Below, piece after piece: positions 1 to 6,590 of a DNA stretch of 26,317 nucleotides. The DNA comes from Chloroflexota bacterium (GTDB lineage: Bacteria > Chloroflexota > Anaerolineae > UBA4142): NCBI GenBank assembly GCA_023381515.1, contig JAMCQI010000107.1, positions 1 through 26,317 of the forward strand, in the 5' to 3' direction. The notes beneath the pieces were generated by a model, which saw only the letters and a list, made by a program, of their open reading frames with translations, made no database searches and was not told the DNA's origin. Numbering within the stretch: the first letter of the stretch is position 1; every line of letters starts with the position of its first letter. A program made the translations under genes and the position numbers.

Positions 1-102
1 AAACACAATTTGCCGTACATTCAAGACCGCGATCTGCGTATGGACTCGTTCGTGGGCAAGCCGGGCGACGCGGCGACAGCCGGTGGAACGTTAGGCTTGT
101 AG
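1..102 (+). CDS. C-terminal end of an unidentified protein (partial)
   Basis: Frame 1 is open from the window edge to a TAG at 100-102 and encodes 33 residues ending in GGTLGL. The composition, including the run LPYIQDRDLRMDSFVGKPG, looks like real protein rather than random translation, and the next gene on the same strand starts 60 bp later. The piece is too short to assign a family. It could equally be a chance open frame, hence the low confidence. Confidence 0.45.
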   Translation, partial: KHNLPYIQDRDLRMDSFVGKPGDAATAGGTLGL

Positions 103-161
103 GTTTTGCGTCAGCCGTGCCGCTTGGCGCTTTGCAGTAATGGCGTGGGCGGCGGAGGGAG

Positions 162-533
162 ATGTTGCGTAGACACCTGCAAAAATGGTCACTGGCCCTG
201 TCGACCCTACCGGTCGTCGTCATCGTGGCTGGCCTCAAATACGTCTATCACGTCTACGATTTCGAGGTCCTACCCGTAAGCATTTTCATGTCCGGCCTGA
301 TCGCGGCGAACGTCTTTTTGCTGGGGTTTTTGATCAGCGGAATTCTGATGGACTATAAGGGGGCGGAACGGTTCCCGGGCGAGCTGGCGGCCGATTTTGC
401 GGCCATTGCGGACGAGGTCTCGCTTTTGCCTTTGAGCGAAACGGAGCAACGCGTGACCGCGTTGATCCACAGTCTGAAGGATGACGGCGCGGACCACCGT
501 CGCCCGGCTCACGCTCCAGCCGCCGAGGCGTGA
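162..533 (+). CDS. Small two-helix membrane protein, function unknown
   Basis: This 123-residue protein has two hydrophobic segments, about residues 11-28 and 38-62, joined by a short YHVYDFEVLP turn, and then a soluble acidic tail of about 60 residues that ends Ala/Pro-rich. The topology suggests an inner-membrane hairpin with the tail in the cytoplasm. The ATG is preceded by a purine-rich GGAGGGAG that almost abuts it; the TTG one codon later has better spacing and could be the true start. I do not recognise the family. A perfect promoter lies between it and the next gene, so it is not part of the ATPase operon downstream, although read-through is possible because no terminator is visible between them. 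Confidence 0.6.
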   Translation: MLRRHLQKWSLALSTLPVVVIVAGLKYVYHVYDFEVLPVSIFMSGLIAANVFLLGFLISGILMDYKGAERFPGELAADFAAIADEVSLLPLSETEQRVTALIHSLKDDGADHRRPAHAPAAEA

Positions 534-579
534 GCGCGCGCGACCGCGGCGAGTCCTGGGTGACCGAACCCGAATTCCT

Positions 580-608
580 TTGACATTGCGCGCGCCGAAT
601 GATATAAT
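580..608 (+). promoter_or_regulatory. Consensus sigma70 promoter of the small-protein/ArsA-like operon
   Basis: TTGACA at 580-585 and TATAAT at 603-608 are both perfect consensus hexamers, separated by exactly 17 bp. Transcription would start near 615, leaving a leader of only about 23 nt before the GTG at 638. This is the strongest promoter in the window. A promoter this close to consensus implies high, probably constitutive, expression; no operator-like repeat overlaps it. Confidence 0.85.
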
Positions 609-637
609 GATGATAGTCCCTTGGAGAGCCGCTTGAG

Positions 638-925
638 GTGACGGTGGTTTCAGGCAACAAGACGCTCCTCGACAAGCTGCGTGAAGTCATTTACGGGATG
701 TTTGGTTACGAGTTCGAAACGCATGCCGTCGAGATTCGCGCCTCGATGGAATCGCTTTTCATGGCGCTCACCTTCGGCGATCTGATCGGTTTGCCGATCA
801 TCCCCCCGTACTACGGCCTGAGACTCCTGCCCTTTGTCGTGCCCAATATAGCGATCTGGAAGCGCAGGGTGCTGCGCGAGCGAGAATTCTCCGACGATCA
901 CGAATTCGATCTACACGGCGTGTGA
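638..925 (+). CDS. Small hydrophobic protein A, paralogue of the next gene
   Basis: This 95-residue protein starts at GTG 638, nine bases after GGAGAG at 623-628. The core, about residues 30-75, is hydrophobic and Pro-rich: SMESLF, then TFGDLIGLPIIPPYY, GLRLLPFVVPNIAIW and a basic KRR. The following gene has the same core almost residue for residue (SMEHLF, GDLIGVPILPPYY, LRLLPYVVPNIATW, KRR), so the two are tandem duplicates. The hydrophobic stretch followed by positive charges suggests a membrane-associated hairpin or one to two short helices. There is no cysteine. It is the first gene of an operon with two ArsA/Get3-like ATPases, and I infer that it is a partner or client of one of them. 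I know of no named family; the function is unknown. Confidence 0.8.
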   Translation: MTVVSGNKTLLDKLREVIYGMFGYEFETHAVEIRASMESLFMALTFGDLIGLPIIPPYYGLRLLPFVVPNIAIWKRRVLREREFSDDHEFDLHGV

Positions 926-952
926 CGTCAACTTGGCACAAAGGAGTGTAAC

Positions 953-1243
953 ATGCCCGAAGACAAGCCCAAGCAAGTAAAACGCGGCGGCCTCGGCGGA
1001 TTCTTCGACGGATTTCGCCAGGTCATGTACGGCATGGCGGCTCACGACATGAGCCGCTACGCGGTCCGGACCCGTGCCTCTATGGAGCACCTTTTTATCC
1101 TGATCACGATGGGCGACCTGATCGGAGTCCCGATCCTTCCACCGTACTATTCCCTACGCCTTCTCCCTTACGTGGTTCCGAACATCGCCACCTGGAAACG
1201 CCGGATGCTCCGCGAAAAAGACATCAGCGACGCCATGTTCTAA
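953..1243 (+). CDS. Small hydrophobic protein B, paralogue of the previous gene
   Basis: This 96-residue protein has an ATG start with a good AAGGAG Shine-Dalgarno sequence at 940-945, 27 bp after the preceding stop. The N-terminal 20 residues are Lys/Gly-rich and differ from the paralogue. From the QVMYGM / EVIYGM region onward the two align along their whole length, sharing RASMEXLF, GDLIGXPIXPPYY, LRLLPXVVPNIAXWKRR and LRE. Conservation concentrated in a Pro- and aromatic-rich hydrophobic core suggests a shared membrane fold or a shared binding surface. The gene lies 39 bp before the first ATPase gene. Two small proteins and two ATPases in one transcript suggests matched pairs, which is inference only. 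Confidence 0.8.
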   Translation: MPEDKPKQVKRGGLGGFFDGFRQVMYGMAAHDMSRYAVRTRASMEHLFILITMGDLIGVPILPPYYSLRLLPYVVPNIATWKRRMLREKDISDAMF

Positions 1244-1282
1244 CACGTCGGACGTTCGCAACCTGGCAAACCTGGAGTCATC

Positions 1283-2254
1283 ATGTCACTCAAAGACGTC
1301 TTTGAAAAGAATCCCAACCGTCGTTACATTATGTTCGGCGGAAAAGGCGGATTGGGTAAGACGACGTTTTCCGCCGCGACGGCGTTCTGGCTCGCACAGC
1401 AGGGCAAGCGCGTTCTGGTATTTTCGGTGGACCCGCAGGCGAGCTTGACGGATATCTTCCAAAAGGACATTTTCGGCAAGGGCGCCGTTCCCATCATGGA
1501 GAACCTGTGGGCGCAAGAGGTCGACGCCGACAGCCATATCAAGAGCTATCAGAACGAGATTCGCAAAAAGATCCTGGACATGTATGGCTTCGACGCCGTG
1601 CCGGAGGAGATCGAGGACTATATTCAGGCTGCCTCCGCGGAACCGGCGATGGAGGAATCCGCCATCTTCGACGCCGTGGTCGACATCGTCGTCAAAGGGG
1701 ACTATGACTATTACATTTACGACCTGGTCCCCCTGGGCCACGCGCTCTACTACCTTTCGATGGCCAAGGTGTACGACGAGTGGATCAACAAGATCACCAA
1801 GCTGCGCGAAGAGATGCGCGAGTACGAAACGATGGTCTCGCGCATCAAGCGGGAACGGGAAACGGACGAGGACCAGATTCTCACCGAGCTCCAGTATATC
1901 AAGGCGCGCATCAACGCCTCGTCGAGCATCCTCACGGACCGGGAAAAAACCGCCTTTTTCTTTGTCGTCGTTCCGGAAGAAATGATCATCATCGATACGA
2001 AAAAGGCGGCCGAGCTCTTCTCCAAGTTCGACGTGCCGGTCGCGGGGTACGTCGTCAATCGAGTGCTTCCGGCCGACCTGCGCACCCAGCAAGTGCCGGC
2101 TTACCTGAAGAATCGGTTGGCGATGCAGACCAAGTACATCGACGAGATTAACGGCACGTTCGGACAGCAGGTGCTGGCACAGGTCCCCGAGCTGGAACGC
2201 GACGTGACCGGCCTGGCGATGATCGAGAAACTCGCCAACATCATGTACCGTTGA
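1283..2254 (+). CDS. ArsA/Get3-type ATPase, first paralogue
   Basis: This 323-residue P-loop ATPase belongs to the ArsA/Get3 branch of the SIMIBI class. The deviant Walker A GGKGGLGKTT is at residues 19-28, including the signature lysine K21. Switch I is SVDPQASLTD with the catalytic-type Asp D50 kept. Switch II is DLVPLGH at 147-153, where the family norm is DTAPTGH, so the Asp and the GH are kept but TAPT is not. A long charged helical stretch follows (about 170-225), where Get3 carries its client-binding helices. There is no cysteine at all, so neither the ArsA metalloid site nor the Get3 CxxC zinc clasp can form. The start has TGGAG upstream. The next gene is a second ATPase 15 bp downstream. 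The likely role is dimeric ATP-driven handling of a membrane or hydrophobic partner, not arsenite export. Confidence 0.85.
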   Translation: MSLKDVFEKNPNRRYIMFGGKGGLGKTTFSAATAFWLAQQGKRVLVFSVDPQASLTDIFQKDIFGKGAVPIMENLWAQEVDADSHIKSYQNEIRKKILDMYGFDAVPEEIEDYIQAASAEPAMEESAIFDAVVDIVVKGDYDYYIYDLVPLGHALYYLSMAKVYDEWINKITKLREEMREYETMVSRIKRERETDEDQILTELQYIKARINASSSILTDREKTAFFFVVVPEEMIIIDTKKAAELFSKFDVPVAGYVVNRVLPADLRTQQVPAYLKNRLAMQTKYIDEINGTFGQQVLAQVPELERDVTGLAMIEKLANIMYR

Positions 2255-2269
2255 GACGGAGAAACCAAA

Positions 2270-3250
2270 ATGGCTGGCATCGACAAATCCATGGTGCAGT
2301 TCCTGAAGGAACACCCCAAGCTAAAGTTCGTCTTCTTCGGAGGTAAGGGCGGCGTAGGCAAGACGGTGATGGCCGGGGTGACGGCTATGCGGTTCGCCCA
2401 ACAGGGACGGCGAACGATCCTGGCTTCGACGAACCCGGTCCACAGCCTATCCGGCCTGCTCGGACAAAATGTGTTTGGTCAACCCACCCAGGTCACCGGC
2501 GCTCCCAACCTGTGGGCCTACGAGATCGATACCAAAGACACCATCGAGCGCTCCAAGGCGGATATCAAGAACAAGATCCAGTGGTTCCTAAAGTTCGCAG
2601 AGATCTCGACGCAGGCGGATGCGTTCGTCGAATCGGCGACGATGAATCCGGCGTTCGAAGAGTCCGCCATGTTCGAGAATATGATCGATCTGATGTTCAA
2701 GGACGAGTACGAGGTGTACGTTTTTGACACCGCACCCACCGCAAACGCTCGCCGCCTCCTCGGCATGAGCAAGGTCTACTCGCTGTGGGTGAACAAAATG
2801 CTAAAGTCGCGCGAAGAAGCCAAGAGTCTTCGCGAGCTGCTCTCGTTCAGCAAGAAAAAGGAAGAAGACCCGTTGATGGACTATCTGGTCAGCTTTCGCG
2901 ATCGGATGGGACATGCGCAGCAGCTGCTGACCAATGAGGACCTGACCTCGTTCTTCTTCGTCACGCTGCCCGAAGCGCTCCCGATCGCTGTGATAAAGCG
3001 GTTCATCAGCTGGTTCCGCGATTTCGGCATCCCGGTGGGCGGGGTCGTGGTCAACATGCTCATTCAGAAGGACCAGGTGAACGATTCGTCACCTGAGTTC
3101 GTGCGCAACCGGGTGGCGATGCAGGACTCGTACATGTCGCAGATCTGGACCGACTTTGAAGGCAGCGTGCGGGCGGTCATTCCACTGCTGGACAACGAAG
3201 TGCGCGGCACGCAAGCACTGTCTGACTTTGTCAAATACGCCTTCGTCTAG
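2270..3250 (+). CDS. ArsA/Get3-type ATPase, second paralogue, switch-I Asp replaced by Asn
   Basis: This 326-residue homologue of the preceding ATPase has Walker A GGKGGVGKTV at residues 24-33, with signature lysine K26. Switch II is DTAPTAN (153-159): the DTAPT that the first paralogue lost is present, but the GH is missing. Switch I is STNPVHSLSG, so the Asp of the family motif STDPAHSLSD is Asn55 and the last Asp is Gly. In yeast Get3 the equivalent D57N change abolishes ATP hydrolysis, so this subunit may bind ATP but hydrolyse it poorly. It has no cysteine. A helical, charged insert (about 175-220) resembles the client-binding region. CGGAGA precedes the ATG. The two paralogues look degenerate in complementary ways, which fits an obligate heterodimer. 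Confidence 0.85.
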   Translation: MAGIDKSMVQFLKEHPKLKFVFFGGKGGVGKTVMAGVTAMRFAQQGRRTILASTNPVHSLSGLLGQNVFGQPTQVTGAPNLWAYEIDTKDTIERSKADIKNKIQWFLKFAEISTQADAFVESATMNPAFEESAMFENMIDLMFKDEYEVYVFDTAPTANARRLLGMSKVYSLWVNKMLKSREEAKSLRELLSFSKKKEEDPLMDYLVSFRDRMGHAQQLLTNEDLTSFFFVTLPEALPIAVIKRFISWFRDFGIPVGGVVVNMLIQKDQVNDSSPEFVRNRVAMQDSYMSQIWTDFEGSVRAVIPLLDNEVRGTQALSDFVKYAFV

Positions 3251-3425
3251 ACGACCCGGTGCGAAACGCAAAGGCCGGCGAACGGCAAGACACGCGCCAG
3301 CTTGCCGGCTGGACCGATGCTCTGTTCTTCTCTCATTTGAAGGCGGGGAAACTCGCTCCGTCGTACGATTGACTCAGTCCGTGAGCGTCGTGTACCAGCG
3401 CACCTGGGACCCGGCGTGAGCCGAG

Positions 3426-3453
3426 GGGCCGGAGACACTTCTCCGGCCCTTTT
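3426..3453 (+). terminator. Intrinsic terminator of the ArsA-like operon, split by the intron
   Basis: A perfect 10-bp GC-rich stem (GGGCCGGAGA, loop CACT, TCTCCGGCCC) is followed by TTTT. It lies 175 bp after the stop of the second ATPase, and the intervening 3251-3425 holds no convincing gene. The intron begins three bases after the TTTT. In the rejoined exon the T-rich run would continue as TTTTGCTTTCCTT, so the intron has split the terminator tail. Confidence 0.85.
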
Positions 3454-3793
3454 GCTGTACGCCCAGCATGGGCGTTGACTTGAAGGTGCGAGTCCTTTAC
3501 GGGAGTGATGGCACTAACCGTTAGCCAAAGGCAAGGGCGTTGCTGCGAGGCAAGGTCTGGAGGAAGCCCGAGGCAAATCTGCGACTTGAGGAACACAAAC
3601 CCGATATGAGGCGGCGCGTCTGGACGAGTGGGCAACATATCACGAAGTCCAAGCCATCAAGGGGCAAAGCCGTAAATTGGGCAAGTGCGCGGAGAAGGTC
3701 AACGTTCTTATCTGGGGAGACCTGTCGCCAAGCGGTGCGAGCCGCAACTCCAATCGGGAGGTTGGACTGAGGCGGCAGGAGTCAGCCGAGGCC

Positions 3794-3831
3794 ACACCTG
3801 CACTGCACCAAACGCAGTGCGGTGCAAGTGT
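3794..3831 (+). repeat. Palindromic mini-insert, copy 1
   Basis: An imperfect hairpin (ACACCTGCACTG ... GTGCGGTGCAAGTGT, with inner stem GCACTGC/GCAGTGC) sits where related introns, as I remember them, run straight from GAGGCCA into TAGTACC. Read on the opposite strand, its ends ACACTTGCACC and GCAGTGCAGGTGT match the ends of the second mini-insert at 4484-4517. It appears to be a small insertion of about 36 bp in the non-coding part of the intron, between domain I-III sequence and the maturase gene. Confidence 0.55.
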
Positions 3832-3883
3832 AGTACCACCGCCGTCACGGTGGGAAGGGCTGAACGACAAGGAGGACCGGAAC

Positions 3884-4537
3884 TTGGACGGTTTGTGGGA
3901 CGAGCATGGAAGGCCGAATTTTCCGGATAGGGAACCTGCTGGACAGACGACCGAGGTGAAGCCGCGGGGAGCTGACCAGAGGGCCGAGCAGTCCCCAGCA
4001 CAGGACAAGGGAAGGGCCAACGCAGAAGGTGAGAGGGTGTGGGAGCGGATCTGGGAACGAACCAATCTGCTCGCCGCCCTAACGCGCGTCGAGACGAACG
4101 GAGGCGCACCGGGCATCGACGGGATGACGGTGAAGGAGTTGCGTCCGTCTCTGAAAGGACGGTGGCTGGACATTCGGAGGCGACTCGATGCGGGAACGTA
4201 TGAACCGAGTCCGGTGCGTCGGGTGGAAATACCGAAACCCGACGGCGGGGTGAGGTTGCTGGGAATTCCGACGGTGATGGATCGCTTTATCCAGCAGGCG
4301 ATTGCGCAGGTGCTGACGACGCTGTTTGAGCCAAGGTTCTCGACCCACAGTTACGGGTTTCGCCCGAGGCGCAGCGCGCACGATGCGGTCAGAGCCGCCC
4401 AGGGGTACATGCAAGAAGGGTATGAATGGGTGGTAGATGTCGACTTGGAGAAGTATTTTGACCGAGTGAACCACGACAAGTTGACACTGGCACCTGCGGT
4501 AACGCCAGTGCAGGTGTGGCACGTGTGGCGCGGGTAG
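3884..4537 (+). pseudogene. Group II intron reverse transcriptase/maturase, N-terminal fragment
   Basis: The start is most likely TTG 3884, because a full AAGGAGG lies eight bases upstream at 3869-3875. The genuine sequence runs 200 codons to 4483 and covers the RT fingers: GAPGIDGMTV, RRVEIPKPDGG, RLLGIPTVMDRFIQQAIAQVL, HSYGFRPRRSAHDAV and the first catalytic motif VVDVDLEKYFDRVNHDKL. After that Leu a 32-bp palindromic insertion shifts the frame, and translation runs through about 17 foreign residues to a TAG at 4535-4537. The protein continues in another frame from 4516. Joined with its other two pieces it would be about 483 residues, normal for the family. Confidence 0.85.
4484..4517 (+). 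repeat. Palindromic mini-insert, copy 2, breaking the maturase frame
   Basis: The interval begins ACACTGGCACCTGC and ends GCCAGTGCAGGTGT. It contains two interleaved inverted repeats, CACTGGC/GCCAGTG and CACCTGC/GCAGGTG. It lies between the codons for DKL and for ARVARVVKDKQ, which are adjacent except for a single Met in this protein family. Taking 4484-4515 out (32 bp) brings both halves into one frame with a GTG codon between. The ends resemble the reverse complement of the insert at 3794-3831, so the two are probably copies of one small repeat in opposite orientations. Confidence 0.6.
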
Positions 4538-5079
4538 TGAAAGACAAGCAGGTGCTCAGGTTGATCCGAGCGTACTTGGAGTCTGGGGTAATGGTGAACG
4601 GCGTGGTGATGGCGACAGAGGAGGGAACGCCGCAAGGCGGACCGCTATCTCCGCTGCTAGCCAACATTATGCTGGATGACCTGGACAAAGAGTTGGAGAA
4701 ACGCGGGCACCGGTTTGTGCGCTATGCGGATGACTGCAATATCTACGTGAAAAGTCCGCGGGCGGGCGAGCGCGTGATGGCAAGTGTACGACGGTTTCTG
4801 GAGCAAAAGCTGAAGTTGAAGGTGAACGAAAAGAAAAGCAAAGTGGATCGCCCGGCCAAACTGAAATTCCTCGGCTTTCGGTTGTTCAAGCGCAAAGGCA
4901 AGGTGGAGATCGGGGTAGCGAAACGCGCGCTGGAAAGATGCCACGACCGCCTACGCCGTCTCACGCGCCGAACGCGTTCAGGGCAACTGGAAGACGTGCT
5001 GGAAGAAGTTAATCAATACATGCGAGGATGGATTGGCTATTTTCGACTAAATGAAACCAAGAAATACTTGCGGTTTTGA
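4516..5079 (+). pseudogene. Group II intron reverse transcriptase/maturase, central fragment
   Basis: This piece holds the RT palm and thumb. It runs from ARVARVVKDKQVLRLIRAYL through EEGTPQGGPLSPLLANIMLDDLD and the catalytic FVRYADDCNIYV to KVNEKKSKV, KFLGFRLFKRKGK and GWIGYFRL. The YADD active site is intact. Maturase sequence ends at Leu encoded by 5047-5049; the remaining codons (NETKKYLRF) come from the left end of the IS630 element and stop at 5079. The remainder of the X domain resumes at 6246. No start signal precedes 4516, so the fragment is probably not translated by itself. Confidence 0.85.
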
Positions 5080-5135
5080 AAGGTATAGACGAACGGCGCA
5101 ACGCTTTTCCCCGTTCTATTCTGGGGAGAGTGCTT

Positions 5136-5642
5136 ATGCGTCCACCACTCAGAATCCGGCTGCGCGGGCGACAAGCTGCCCGTTTGCAGAAGCTCTATCG
5201 CGAAACCAAGTGTCCGCGGACCCAGTTGCGGGTTCAGATGGTCCTGTTGTCCGACGATGGTCATACCGTCGAGGAGATCGCCAAAATCACTCGCAAGAGC
5301 GACGATGTGGTGCGCAACTGGCTCCATCGCTTTCAGCGGGCTGGCTGTGCTGGTCTCAGCGAAGCCCCACATTCTGGGCGTCCGCCGCGGATCACGGCTG
5401 GGATCGAAGCGTTTCTCCGCACCTGCATCCCGCAGTCACCGCGCGAGTTCAAGCTCAGGCGTCCGGGCTGGACCACCGCTCTGTTGGCCCAGCTGGTCCG
5501 CCGTCTCTTCAAGGTCCGCGTGACCGACGAATGCATCCGCCACCATTTGGAGCGGATTGAGGCGGTCTGCCGGCGTCCGACTTGGACCGTCAAGCATCTG
5601 GCCGAGCAGCAGCCCGGCTATGCTCAAAAAAAGGGGCCTTAA
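5136..5642 (+). CDS. IS630-family transposase, N-terminal frame (OrfA)
   Basis: The start ATG 5136 follows GGGGAGAG with five-base spacing, better supported than any upstream start. The 168-residue product has a helix-turn-helix DNA-binding domain: LRGRQAARLQKLYRETK, TQLRVQMVLLSDDGHTVEEIAK and SDDVVRNWLHRFQRAGCAGL, then SGRPPRI. A second winged-helix part follows (WTTALLAQLVRRLFKVRVTDECIRHHLERI). The frame ends TAA 5640-5642 just after a slippery CAA AAA AAG. Seen alone it binds ends but lacks the DDE catalytic core; the core lies in the -1 frame immediately downstream. Confidence 0.85.
   Translation: MRPPLRIRLRGRQAARLQKLYRETKCPRTQLRVQMVLLSDDGHTVEEIAKITRKSDDVVRNWLHRFQRAGCAGLSEAPHSGRPPRITAGIEAFLRTCIPQSPREFKLRRPGWTTALLAQLVRRLFKVRVTDECIRHHLERIEAVCRRPTWTVKHLAEQQPGYAQKKGP
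5627..5633 (+). promoter_or_regulatory. Programmed -1 ribosomal frameshift site A_AAA_AAG
   Basis: Zero-frame codons CAA AAA AAG (5625-5633) make the canonical slippery heptamer A AAA AAG. A slip of -1 here passes the TAA at 5640-5642 and enters the catalytic frame with GGG GCC TTA. A short inverted repeat, TTAACA/TGTTAA around CGCC at 5639-5654, follows closely and might act as a stimulator. Several IS630 elements are known to make their transposase this way; here it is inferred from sequence. Confidence 0.7.
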
Positions 5643-6232
5643 CACGCCTGTTAAACCACCCGCCGCGCGGGGCCGATCTCTACGTCCAGGACGAAGCCGA
5701 ACTGAGCTTGTTCCCCACGCTCACGCGGATGTGGATGCTGCGGGGTCAACAGCGCAAAATCAGGGCTCCGGGGGTACGCCCGCCCAAACGACAGGAGTGT
5801 GCGGCCACGGACTGGCGTACCGGCAAGATCGTGCGCATCCGCGCCGAGAAACGCAATGCGGAAGCCTTCTGTCAGTTGGTCGAACAGTGCATGACCCGCT
5901 CGGCGCGCCGCAAACGGCGGGTCATCATGGTCGTGGATGGGGCCAACATTCATACCCCAGAAGGCCCCCGGCGGGTGGCGGACTTGCTGCGAAAGTATGG
6001 GCGGCGACTGCATCTCCGCTACGTACCCGGCTATTCGCCTGAGTGTTCGCCCATGGAACTACTCTGGAATGATTGGCGCGACCAGGTCACGCACAACCAT
6101 GATCGGTCAAAAATGTGCGACTTAGAAAGGGACAGCGATCATTACTTTGCAGAGTGCGATCGCCATCCCGAGGCAGTTCTTCGCCGAATCGCAAGCCCTT
6201 TTGCGAAGCGTTGTCAAAACCGCAGAAATTAG
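5633..6232 (+). CDS. IS630-family transposase, catalytic frame (OrfB part of OrfAB fusion)
   Basis: This is the 199-codon continuation of the transposase in the -1 frame, giving a fusion of about 365 residues, close to the family norm. It carries the DDE triad in the expected contexts: ADLYVQDEAELSLFP for the first Asp, VIMVVDGANIH for the second Asp, and YSPECSPMELLWNDW for the Glu. The reading frame is open upstream to 5582 but has no Shine-Dalgarno sequence there, so expression by frameshifting from 5136 is more likely than independent initiation. The stop TAG at 6230-6232 lies inside the right inverted repeat. The enzyme cuts and pastes the element into TA sites. Confidence 0.85.
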   Translation, partial: GALTRLLNHPPRGADLYVQDEAELSLFPTLTRMWMLRGQQRKIRAPGVRPPKRQECAATDWRTGKIVRIRAEKRNAEAFCQLVEQCMTRSARRKRRVIMVVDGANIHTPEGPRRVADLLRKYGRRLHLRYVPGYSPECSPMELLWNDWRDQVTHNHDRSKMCDLERDSDHYFAECDRHPEAVLRRIASPFAKRCQNRRN

Positions 6233-6245
6233 TTGGTTTCATTTA

Positions 6246-6563
6246 GCCGATACGCCGAGTGTGTTCCAAGGATTGGATAAATGGCTGCGGCGGCGACTTC
6301 GGCAGATGCTGTGGAAACGATGGAAGAAACCGCGCGCACGGCAACGGAACTTGGTGGCGCTAGGAGTATCGCCGAGGACCGCGCGCGAAGCGGCGGGAAG
6401 TGGGAAAGGAACGTGGCGACTATCAGCATCGCCCCCTGTGCACCAAGCCCTAAGCAATGCCTACTGGCAAAGTCAGGGCTTGTTGAGCATCACCGAACGC
6501 TATCACCAACTGCGGTCAACTCGTCGAACCGCCGGATGCGGACCCGCATGTCCGGTGGTGTGA
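6246..6563 (+). pseudogene. Group II intron maturase, C-terminal X-domain fragment
   Basis: The frame 6246-6563 continues the maturase after the IS: ADTPSVFQGLDKWLRRRLRQ, KRWKKPRARQRNLVALGV, REAAGSGKGTWRLS, ALSNAYWQSQGL and the end RTAGCGPACPVV. The last residues are encoded by the domain V-like hairpin itself, an overlap of protein and ribozyme seen in class C introns. The same frame is open upstream to 6147, but those codons belong to the IS. Without the RT part and a start signal this fragment should be silent. Confidence 0.85.
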
Positions 6564-6590
6564 GAGGGAGCGGCTAGTCACCGCTCCCTA
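6527..6590 (+). ncRNA. Group II intron domains V and VI
   Basis: A hairpin with CCGGATGCGG closing on CCGCATGTCCGG, around 6531-6555, occupies the position of domain V. It is followed by a perfect 8-bp stem GGGAGCGG/CCGCTCCC (6566-6588) around CTAGTCA, in the position of domain VI with a candidate branch A in or beside the loop. TACTCGAT follows at 6589-6596, where splicing should occur. Both structures look intact, so the ribozyme core may still be functional although the maturase is not. The domain limits are approximate. Confidence 0.65.

Larger units (their letters stand above)
5050..6243 (+). mobile_element. IS630-family insertion sequence, complete, 1194 bp
   Basis: The element is bounded by 32-bp terminal inverted repeats at 5050-5081 and 6212-6243. 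Both begin AATGAAACCAA and share GCGGTTTTGA further in; I count 26 of 32 matching positions. A TA dinucleotide flanks each end (5048-5049 and 6244-6245), the hallmark target duplication of the IS630/Tc1 superfamily. Deleting the element plus one TA rejoins TTTCGACTA to GCCGATACG and restores maturase residues FRLADTP, confirming the exact boundaries. It carries one transposase in two overlapping frames, with no passenger gene. The intact ends and nearly intact coding capacity suggest a recent insertion. Confidence 0.92.

Noticed and set aside
1286..2314. Open frame of 342 codons on the minus strand over the first ATPase
   Set aside because: It lies antisense to an ATPase with clear motifs, is His/Asp/Val-rich in the way of GC-rich shadow frames, and has no ribosome site.
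1283..3250. Arsenite efflux function for the ArsA-like ATPases
   Set aside because: No cysteines for As(III) binding, no arsB, arsD or arsR nearby, and two separate single-domain ATPases in place of one two-domain ArsA.
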